Positions 1 through 4,729 of a stretch of 6,408 bases of DNA are shown piece after piece (position 1 is the stretch's first letter; each line of letters opens with the position of its first letter). The stretch is from Cyanobacteria bacterium UBA1221 (GTDB taxonomy: Bacteria; Cyanobacteriota; Vampirovibrionia; Gastranaerophilales; Gastranaerophilaceae): positions 1,325-7,732 of the forward strand of contig DBXD01000016.1 of NCBI GenBank assembly GCA_002309425.1, written 5' to 3'. Under the pieces are notes generated by a model. The model saw nothing but the letters and a program-made list of their open reading frames with translations, made no database searches and was not told the origin of the DNA. A program made the translations under genes and the position numbers.

Positions 1-396
1 CTTTATGACGGTTCTTACCACGAAGTCGACTCCTCAGAAATGGCGTTCAAGATTGCCGGTTCTATGGCAATCAAGGAAGGTTGTAAGAAAGCTCAACCTT
101 GTATATTAGAACCTATGATGAAGGTTGAAATCGAAATTCCTGACGAATTTACGGGAACTATTATCGGTGACATTTCAAGACGTCGCGGACGTGTTGAAGG
201 TCAGGAACCTCAGGGCAACACCGGTAACGTAATCGTCAGAGCAATCGTACCTCTGGCAAACATGTTCGGTTACGCAACAGACCTGAGAAGTAATACTCAG
301 GGCCGCGGAACATTCTCTATGGAATTCCAGAAATACGAACAAGTTCCTGCAAACGTTGAAAAAGAAATCATCGAAAAGGCGGGTAAAGCTAATTAA
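1..396 (+). CDS. fusA: Elongation factor G, C-terminal part (5' end outside the window)
   Basis: EF-G is the cytosolic GTPase that drives ribosomal translocation and, with RRF, ribosome recycling. Only the last 131 residues are present, read in frame from base 1. They cover the end of domain IV and all of domain V. Visible family signatures are GSYHEVDSSEMAFK (end of domain IV), CILEPMMKVEIEIP, GDISRRRG, PLANMFGYATDLRS and the closing GRGTFSMEF. These align well along their length with the E. coli EF-G C-terminus as I recall it. The frame ends at TAA 394-396, and a strong terminator follows 23 bases later, so no tuf or other gene is cotranscribed downstream. The GTPase domain lies outside the window, so a fusA paralogue cannot be strictly excluded, but nothing in domain V looks atypical. 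Confidence 0.96.
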   Translation, partial: LYDGSYHEVDSSEMAFKIAGSMAIKEGCKKAQPCILEPMMKVEIEIPDEFTGTIIGDISRRRGRVEGQEPQGNTGNVIVRAIVPLANMFGYATDLRSNTQGRGTFSMEFQKYEQVPANVEKEIIEKAGKAN

Positions 397-419
397 GCTT
401 AACTTGCTTAATAAAATAC

Positions 420-451
420 AAAAAAGACTATCCTTTCGGGTAGTCTTTTTT
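420..451 (+). terminator. Intrinsic terminator of fusA
   Basis: The arms 420-433 and 438-451 pair almost perfectly (AAAAAGACTA with TAGTCTTTTT, extended by CC/GG and one T-G wobble) around a TTTC loop. The right arm ends in a run of six T. It lies 23 bases after the fusA stop. The A-rich left arm makes it potentially bidirectional, but no leftward gene ends here. Confidence 0.92.
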
Positions 452-467
452 ATGTCAAATATCAATT

Positions 468-510
468 GTTGGGTTTTACCCAGCCTACTGTTTTTACGGT
501 GCTACGCACG
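468..510 (+). repeat. Short intergenic element, copy A (resembles 3156-3210)
   Basis: The stretch begins GTTGGGTTTTACCCAGCCT and continues through TTTTTAC to GGTGCTACGCACG. A second non-coding stretch at 3156-3210 has the same order of blocks in the same orientation: GTTAAGTTCTTTTCAGCCT, then TTTTTAC, then a GTGC/GCAC hairpin. The first 19 bases match at about 14 positions. Copy B carries about 12 extra bases in the middle. The GGGTTTTACCC hairpin inside copy A is an extra short stem. Homology of the two copies is my inference from eye alignment. Confidence 0.35.
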
Positions 511-516
511 AAATAC

Positions 517-537
517 GTGAATCGTGAATTGTGAGCA
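517..537. repeat. Three tandem GTGAA-type heptads
   Basis: GTGAATC, GTGAATT and GTGAGCA follow each other without a gap. The run is short and lies in the non-coding gap between the fusA terminator and the MITE-like element. No function can be read from it; it may be part of the same mobile or repeated intergenic material. Confidence 0.4.
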
Positions 538-566
538 GACCGTATCAGCCCCGGCAGATAAATCGA

Positions 567-718
567 ACATGTCATTGCGAACGGAGTGAAGCAATCCAGC
601 CGTTTCAGTCATTCAAAATCATAAAAATTTTTAGGTGATACCTAATTTTATAAAACTTATTTTTAATCAACCGGATTACTTCGGTCGGCAGGCATCTGCC
701 TCCCTCGTAATGACATGT
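567..718. repeat. MITE-like palindromic intergenic repeat (152 bp)
   Basis: The termini are inverted repeats: ACATGTCATTGCGA at 567-580 against TCGTAATGACATGT at 705-718, 13 of 14 bases complementary. The inner arms also pair (GAAGCAATCC at 588-597 against GGATTACTTC at 673-682). The right arm carries an additional small hairpin, AGGCA-TC-TGCCT at 690-701. The middle (about 598-672) is AT-rich and holds no ORF. The terminal ATTGCGA...GAAGCAATCC pattern resembles a widespread family of bacterial intergenic palindromes that I recognise from other genomes. It encodes no transposase, so any movement would have to be driven in trans. Confidence 0.7.
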
Positions 719-742
719 AAAAAGGTGCACTTTTGTTTTCTG

Positions 743-763
743 CCCTCTCCCGCCGGTAGAGGG
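743..763. other. Small hairpin in the fusA-thrS gap
   Basis: CCCTCT at 743-748 pairs perfectly with AGAGGG at 758-763 around a 9-base loop. There is no T-run on either side, so it is not an intrinsic terminator. It may be the edge of another intergenic repeat or simply a structured end of the thrS 3' region. Confidence 0.35.
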
Positions 764-765
764 TA

Positions 766-807
766 ATAAAAAGCGGGGGGTCTGAATACAGATGCCCCGC
801 TTTTTAT
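766..807 (-). terminator. Intrinsic terminator of thrS
   Basis: On the - strand the 13-bp stem pairs 795-807 with 766-778 (core GGGGC opposite GCCCC, flanked by an A-run and a T-run), with a 16-base loop. The U-tract lies on the leftward-transcribed side. It begins 12 bases after the thrS stop codon. Together with 420-451 it separates the convergent fusA and thrS transcripts. Confidence 0.9.
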
Positions 808-818
808 CAGTTTATATC

Positions 819-2627
819 TTAATGAACGGCTGCTTGCGCTTTTGCAAACGATTCATTGCTGCGAGATTTAATTTCTTTTTCTAATATTTCAATAAACTCT
901 TCAACTTTGAACGTTCCGACCTGTCCGATACCACGGGCACGAACTGCAACCGTACCGGTCTCGATTTCCTTATCGCCTACAACACAAACATAAGGAATTT
1001 TCTTGTCCTGCAAGCTTTCACGAATCTTGTAGTTCATACTTTCAGAACGGTCATCGAGCGATGCTCTGATTCCTGCATCTCTCATTTTCTTATAGACTTG
1101 TTCTGCGTAATCCGTATGCTTGTCGTTACTGATAGGAACAATGTTTACCTGAGTCGGAGCAAGCCATGTCGGGAAAGCACCCGCATAATGCTCAATCAAT
1201 ACACCATGGAATCTTTCCATAGAACCGAAAATTACACGGTGAAGCATCAAAGGTGTTTTCAACTGACCGTCTTTATCCTGATATTTAATATCAAATCTTG
1301 CAGGTAAATTGAAGTCTAACTGAATTGTTGCACACTGCCAGGTTCTTCCGATTGCATCTTTGACTTTGAAGTCAATTTTCGGCCCGTAGAATGCTCCGTC
1401 GCCTTCGTTTATATCATACTTCATTCCGCGTCTGTCCATTGCTTCTTTCAGGCCTGCCTCAGCTTTGTTCCAGTTTTCAATTTCACCGACAAAACTTTCA
1501 GGACGGGTTGAAAGTTCAACTTCAAATTCCATCTTAAAAATTGCCATAGTATCAGCAACAAAATCTATAATTGCATTGATTTCATCAACCAACTGTTCCG
1601 GAGTACAGAAGATATGAGCATCATCCTGAGTGAAGCCCTGAACACGGGTCAGACCTGATAATGCACCCGATTTTTCTTTTCTGTAAACCGTTCCGAGTTC
1701 TGCCATTCTTAAAGGCAATGAACGGTATGAGTGTCTGTTTGCCTGATAAATCAGAATGTGGAACGGACAGTTCATAGGTTTAATTACATACTGGTCATCA
1801 GAATCTTCATCCTTCTGAACAAAGAACATATTTTCTTTGTAGTGATCCATGTGTCCTGAAATTTCCCACAATTTAGATTTTGCAATCTGAGGAGAATATA
1901 CGGTTACATAACCTCTTTTTCTGTGTTCACTTCTCCAGTAATTTTCAATTTCTTCTCTGACAACTGCAAGGTTCGGGTGCCATAATACGAGTCCTCCGCC
2001 CAATTCTTCACGTGTTGAGAACAGGTCTAATTTAGCCCCGAGTTTTCTGTGGTCACGTTTTTCGGCTTCTTCAATAAATGTTAAATAATCTGCCAAATCT
2101 TCTTTTGTCCAGTATGCGGTTGCATAAATTCTCTGGAGCATTTTATTCTTTTCATTACCTCTCCAGTATGCACCTGCAACCTTTAACAATTTTATTGCAT
2201 TACCTTTGATATAAGAAGTATTCGGAATGTGAGGACCTGCACAAAGGTCATTAAATAAAACATTTCCGTTACTGTCCTTTGTTAAATACAGGGTCGGGTT
2301 ATCGTTTCTGTGTTCTTCAAGCAATTCTGCCTTATAGATTTCGCCCTGGTCTTTAAATTCTTTAATCTGTGCATCTACATCAGGTATAACGTACTTTTCA
2401 AAAGTAAGATTCTGCTTGATAATCTCTTTCATTTTTTCTTCGATTTTTTCCAAATCTTCCGAAGTAAATGCGTGTCCGTCCGTTAAGTCAAAATCATAGT
2501 AAAAGCCTTCATCCGTAGCAGGCCCGATAGCTAACTTTGCCGACGGGAACAAGCTCTGAACGGCTTGTGCCATAATGTGTGAAGTTGAGTGTCTCAACGT
2601 ACGCAGTGTTTCATTGTTCTTTTCCAT
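819..2627 (-). CDS. thrS: Threonyl-tRNA synthetase lacking the TGS domain
   Basis: Class II synthetase that charges tRNA-Thr with threonine and clears mischarged Ser-tRNA-Thr; cytosolic. The 602 residues compare with about 640 in E. coli. The missing part is the N-terminal TGS (N1) domain, because the protein starts directly in the editing domain. Editing residues are present: HSTSH at 13-17 (HxxxH) and C129/H133 in LCAGPH. The catalytic core (about 185-485) has the zinc ligands C287 (MNCPFH), H338 (DDAHIF) and H463 (LHRVIFGSMERF), and a motif-2 region at TVYRKEKSGALSG. The anticodon-binding domain is about 490-595. The start is fixed: an in-frame TAA lies only four codons upstream, and AGAAAGG stands 6 bases before the ATG, so the lost TGS domain is not an annotation error. 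Upstream lies a leader with promoter and terminator signals that may control it. No T-box sequence is visible. Confidence 0.97.
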   Translation of the reverse strand: MEKNNETLRTLRHSTSHIMAQAVQSLFPSAKLAIGPATDEGFYYDFDLTDGHAFTSEDLEKIEEKMKEIIKQNLTFEKYVIPDVDAQIKEFKDQGEIYKAELLEEHRNDNPTLYLTKDSNGNVLFNDLCAGPHIPNTSYIKGNAIKLLKVAGAYWRGNEKNKMLQRIYATAYWTKEDLADYLTFIEEAEKRDHRKLGAKLDLFSTREELGGGLVLWHPNLAVVREEIENYWRSEHRKRGYVTVYSPQIAKSKLWEISGHMDHYKENMFFVQKDEDSDDQYVIKPMNCPFHILIYQANRHSYRSLPLRMAELGTVYRKEKSGALSGLTRVQGFTQDDAHIFCTPEQLVDEINAIIDFVADTMAIFKMEFEVELSTRPESFVGEIENWNKAEAGLKEAMDRRGMKYDINEGDGAFYGPKIDFKVKDAIGRTWQCATIQLDFNLPARFDIKYQDKDGQLKTPLMLHRVIFGSMERFHGVLIEHYAGAFPTWLAPTQVNIVPISNDKHTDYAEQVYKKMRDAGIRASLDDRSESMNYKIRESLQDKKIPYVCVVGDKEIETGTVAVRARGIGQVGTFKVEEFIEILEKEIKSRSNESFAKAQAAVH

Positions 2628-2689
2628 TTTTAACCTTTCTTATCCTTTTGGGTTTTGCGGCAAATTTGTGTATAGATGACAACTCTCAT

Positions 2690-2695
2690 ATTATA
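2690..2695 (-). promoter_or_regulatory. Possible thrS-proximal -10 element
   Basis: A perfect TATAAT on the - strand lies 62 bases before the thrS ATG, which would give a leader of roughly 55 nt. I find no acceptable -35 hexamer 15-19 bases upstream; the nearest TTGA-like word is 21 bases away. In this AT-rich gap the match could be chance. If it is real, thrS has its own promoter and the RNA at 2806-2945 is an independent transcript. Confidence 0.35.
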
Positions 2696-2805
2696 CATTT
2701 GCCCCCGAGGTGGATCCCTCAAACTATTACCTGTCGAATATATTTATCCGACTCAATAACAATGTTTTAACATAGACAAACAAAAGAGTAAAGCGCAACA
2801 AACGT

Positions 2806-2832
2806 AAAAAAAACCACTCATCTTGTGAGTGG
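2806..2832 (-). terminator. Intrinsic terminator within the thrS upstream region
   Basis: Read leftwards, CCACTCA (2832-2826) pairs with TGAGTGG (2820-2814) around a 5-base loop and is followed directly by eight U (2813-2806). The 7-bp stem is perfect, and the U-tract is clearly better on the - strand than on the + strand. It lies about 180 bases before the thrS start and about 120 bases after a strong promoter on the same strand. It must therefore end a short RNA or act as an attenuator in front of thrS. Confidence 0.85.
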
Positions 2833-2918
2833 GTCGTTTTCTGCATCCTAATGGTCTCTTTTAGTGTTTATTATTTAGGAGTTTATATGTTTTGGGGTTA
2901 ATGAATCTATTTATATTT

Positions 2919-2935
2919 AGTGTTTCGGCTACACT
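2919..2935. promoter_or_regulatory. Dyad AGTGT-N7-ACACT, proximal copy
   Basis: Perfect 5-7-5 inverted repeat just downstream of the predicted start of the leftward promoter (about +11 to +27). An identical half-site pair with the same 7-base spacer occurs at 3026-3042, on the other side of the promoter. The layout suits a dimeric helix-turn-helix regulator, but as RNA the same bases form a hairpin, so DNA and RNA roles cannot be separated. Confidence 0.4.
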
Positions 2936-2951
2936 TAAATCTTACTAGACT

Positions 2952-2980
2952 ATTATTACATACACATTTTAAAATGTCAA
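2952..2980 (-). promoter_or_regulatory. Near-consensus sigma-70 type promoter (leftward)
   Basis: On the - strand, TTGACA (2980-2975, perfect -35), 17 bases, then AATAAT (2957-2952, 5 of 6). The -10 is preceded by TGT, giving an extended -10. The spacer and -35 overlap a perfect 14-bp palindrome, ACATTTT/AAAATGT at 2964-2977, which could be an operator. It drives the RNA ending at 2806 and, by readthrough, possibly thrS. Confidence 0.75.
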
Positions 2981-3025
2981 CAATTTGATTTAATATTATT
3001 TTTGATATGCCGAAACAGCAAATAT

Positions 3026-3042
3026 AGTGTCACTTTTACACT
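3026..3042. promoter_or_regulatory. Dyad AGTGT-N7-ACACT, distal copy
   Basis: Second perfect copy of the 5-7-5 dyad found at 2919-2935. It starts 46 bases upstream of the -35 of the leftward promoter. The centres of the two copies are 107 bp apart, with the promoter between them. The spacer sequences differ, so only half-sites and spacing are conserved. Confidence 0.4.
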
Positions 3043-3155
3043 TTACAAAACTTAATATGGCGCGTAAGGGAAGTTTTGCGTTGATTAGTTGTTAAGCACA
3101 TTATGGGGCTTTACACAGATTGGGGATTTCAAATAAGTTTATAAGTTGATATGTA

Positions 3156-3221
3156 GTTAAGTTCTTTTCAGCCTGCGGGCAAATTGGTTATTTTTACGTG
3201 CGATAGCACCATAAAGAACTT
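3156..3221. repeat. Multi-arm inverted-repeat structure and element copy B
   Basis: AAGTTCTTT (3159-3167) pairs perfectly with AAAGAACTT (3213-3221). Inside are two small hairpins, GCC-TGCG-GGC (3171-3180) and GTGC-GATA-GCAC (3198-3209), so the whole can fold as a three-way junction. The same blocks in reduced form lie at 468-510. It has no tRNA-like D, anticodon and T arms, and no hammerhead core. It lies between the stop of the 77-residue ORF and the leftward promoter, about 60 bases past that stop. It may be an RNA element at the 3' end of that transcript or a dispersed intergenic repeat. Confidence 0.4.
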
Positions 3222-3280
3222 TTCACTTCACACTAGATGGTAGACTAATAGCCTGTCCTGCCATTCTGAATTTTTATAGA

Positions 3281-3514
3281 TTAAGGTTTTTTAATCCAAA
3301 AATTGTGAACGCAACCGTGTGGCGGCATTTGTAGCATGCTTACCATATTACCATTCTCCAAATTAAACGTACATCTTAGTGTATTGACTGGAGTAACTTT
3401 ATGGAAACTCTCAACAGGTCTGCTTATGCTGGACTTTAAAACAGCACGTACTAATGCTTGTGACGGCTGTTTAATCGGTGGTAGTCCTTTTATTGTTAAT
3501 TTTGCAAAATCCAT
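3281..3514 (-). CDS. Small hypothetical protein (77 aa)
   Basis: I do not recognise the family. The frame opens with ATG preceded by GAAAGG at a 10-base distance, the same purine-rich ribosome binding site type as thrS (AGAAAGG). The product begins MDFAKLTIKGLPPIKQPSQA, is basic near the N-terminus, has no membrane segment or signal peptide, and ends in a Cys/His-containing tail (C48, H66, C68, H70; PPHGCVHNFW). The four Cys/His residues might bind a metal, but the spacing matches no motif I know. The overlapping rightward frame has no ribosome binding site. It lies 223 bases downstream of the methyltransferase, also leftward. A weak GATTAA/TTAATC hairpin overlaps its stop, but I see no good terminator or promoter of its own. 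Confidence 0.55.
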   Translation of the reverse strand: MDFAKLTIKGLPPIKQPSQALVRAVLKSSISRPVESFHKVTPVNTLRCTFNLENGNMVSMLQMPPHGCVHNFWIKKP

Positions 3515-3737
3515 ATTTTCTTTTCCTTTCTTAAAATTTAATACACACAGTTTTATTAAAAAGAAACAATCTTAAAATTGCTTTTATATTACTAATAATT
3601 AACAAAATTTTACATATAACCCAGCTAAAATCGACTCTAAAATTCTCACTATACCCACATTAGTCAACTCTACTAACCTAATCCACACAAAGTGCCGCAA
3701 AGGACTTAACTACCTATTGTCCTATCGTCTTAAATCC
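3515..3737. other. AT-rich gap between methyltransferase and small ORF
   Basis: No ORF or RNA gene is visible. An imperfect inverted repeat, AAGGACTTAA at 3700-3709 against TTAAATCCTT at 3730-3739 (9 of 10), overlaps the methyltransferase stop. It has no U-tract, so it is at best a weak terminator. CTAAAAT occurs twice in tandem-like order near 3625-3645. I found no convincing promoter for the small ORF. Confidence 0.5.
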
Positions 3738-4610
3738 TTACTTTTTTTGGAACACAAAAATATACTCGTGGGTAAAGATACTGAAACCGCCGGCTAGAGC
3801 ACGGTATCTCCAGAGATTTGCGGTTCTGCCTTTTCCTCTCTCATTACCCTGAATATCTTTTACAATAGTAGATTTCAGGACAAAACCCAGTTTTCTCATT
3901 CTGTTCATGCATTCAAATCCTAAAGGCTGAACTTCTGAATTTTTATAACTGTCGCCAATTATAAGGCATGCAAATCTTCCTTTTTCCAGCAAGTCATAAC
4001 CGTTCTTGGCAACACGCTCAAACAGATCATAAAACTCTTCCGTTGTTGCACAGTTAGACAAATCTTCTTTTTTATCAGAAAACTTTATAATGTCATCATA
4101 GGGCGGATGGAGCATCAGGAATTGCGCTTTTTTCTCACCCATAACGTCAAGTCTTGCTTTTATTTTTTCAACAGCAAGCTCTGACGCGGAGTCTGCACAA
4201 ATTATATTCACATCAGTTACAAGCTGTTTTGGAGTAAATTTTTCGGATACGCTTTCAGCCAGTTCGTCTTTTAATTCAACACCAATACAGCGTCTTTCCA
4301 TATTAATCGCTTCAATACCTGAAGTTCCCGAACCAAAAAACAAATCCAAAACAATATCATTCTTTTTTGTGTATCTTTCGTACATCTGCTGCGCAATTTG
4401 AGGGATATAATTCCCGTGATATTCGTTTGAATGACCGTGCTGCTTTAATCTTGAGGGGAATTGCCACAATGTGCCTGTCAAAACATGCCCGTAATCCTTC
4501 CAGGCATTTAAATTTATATCGCTGTATTTGGTTGTTTTAACCGGCTTTACTACCTGCAAATCAGCTTTTTTGACAGGTTTAAGTTTTGTATTGGTTTTCA
4601 TTCTTGCCAA
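3738..4610 (-). CDS. Orphan DNA amino-methyltransferase (N4-cytosine or N6-adenine type)
   Basis: A SAM-dependent DNA methylase of the N-4/N-6 fold, 290 residues. A basic, Lys-rich tail (1-28) is followed by a helix-rich segment, SAM-binding motif I DLFFGSGTS (89-97), the acidic motif II region GVEL (110-113), and catalytic motif IV as LHPPY (167-171), where H168 replaces the usual D/N/S of (D/N/S)PPY. Later segments GDSYKN and GNERGKGRTANLWRYRAL look like the distal conserved blocks of this family. Motif I precedes motif IV. The start is TTG: GGGGAG stands about 9 bases before it, whereas the ATG three codons later would be 18 bases away. No endonuclease or specificity gene is adjacent, so it is an orphan within this window. 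It is divergent from mutL. The target sequence and the base methylated cannot be read from the sequence. Confidence 0.88.
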   Translation of the reverse strand: MARMKTNTKLKPVKKADLQVVKPVKTTKYSDINLNAWKDYGHVLTGTLWQFPSRLKQHGHSNEYHGNYIPQIAQQMYERYTKKNDIVLDLFFGSGTSGIEAINMERRCIGVELKDELAESVSEKFTPKQLVTDVNIICADSASELAVEKIKARLDVMGEKKAQFLMLHPPYDDIIKFSDKKEDLSNCATTEEFYDLFERVAKNGYDLLEKGRFACLIIGDSYKNSEVQPLGFECMNRMRKLGFVLKSTIVKDIQGNERGKGRTANLWRYRALAGGFSIFTHEYIFVFQKK

Positions 4611-4648
4611 AATTTCTCTCTCCCCACAATGGTTTTCTACTCTACAAT

Positions 4649-4678
4649 CTTATAGAAATGTTTCAAAATTGTAATCAA
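4649..4678 (-). promoter_or_regulatory. Likely promoter of the methyltransferase
   Basis: On the - strand, TTGATT (4678-4673), an 18-base spacer, then TATAAG (4654-4649, 5 of 6). The predicted start near 4642 leaves about 32 nt before the TTG codon, enough for the GGGGAG ribosome binding site. An 8-bp palindrome, AAACGTTT, lies just beyond the -35 in the shared divergent region. For mutL only a weak pair is visible (TTTAGA, 17 bases, TAGATT ending near 4710). Confidence 0.45.
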
Positions 4679-4729
4679 ACGTTTAGATGAAATTTTATTT
4701 GGTGTAGATTGTTATCAGAGGGATATTTT

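Larger units (their letters stand above)
2806..2945 (-). ncRNA. Predicted ~140-nt small RNA or thrS leader RNA
   Basis: This is defined by a near-consensus promoter at 2952-2980 and the terminator at 2806-2832. The predicted start is near 2945, about 7 bases after the -10. Near the 5' end AGTGT and ACACT can form a hairpin with a 7-base loop (2935-2919). The 10-mer AAACACTAAA occurs twice in the RNA (2925-2916 and 2869-2860), so the early arm TTTAAGTGT (2939-2931) could pair with either copy. It contains no ORF with a properly spaced ribosome binding site and matches no RNA family I can recognise (not T-box, tRNA, SRP or tmRNA). Two readings remain: a free-standing sRNA, or an attenuated leader with readthrough into thrS. 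The sequence cannot decide between them. Confidence 0.55.

Noticed and set aside
175..465. Leftward open frame across the fusA end
   Set aside because: It is antisense to conserved EF-G domain V, reads through the terminator, and shows no recognisable protein or ribosome binding site.
2701..2720. T-box-like AGGG...CC words in the thrS leader
   Set aside because: The leftward sequence GAGGGATCCACCTCGG lacks the conserved TGGNACC core, and no specifier-stem or terminator arrangement follows it.
3015..3030. NrdR-box resemblance (13 of 16 to ACACWATATATWGTGT)
   Set aside because: One half-site is degenerate, no second box lies at a helical-turn spacing, and no ribonucleotide reductase gene is near.
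2851..3160. Very short rightward frames (12-16 codons) starting at ATGs in the gap
   Set aside because: None has a ribosome binding site or recognisable content, and they are expected by chance.
3159..3221. tRNA or hammerhead ribozyme
   Set aside because: The folded arms do not fit a cloverleaf, there is no T-loop consensus, and no CTGANGA/GAAA hammerhead core on either strand.
3336..3575. Rightward open frame of 79 codons over the small leftward ORF
   Set aside because: There is no ribosome binding site before its ATG. The leftward frame has one and has more protein-like composition.
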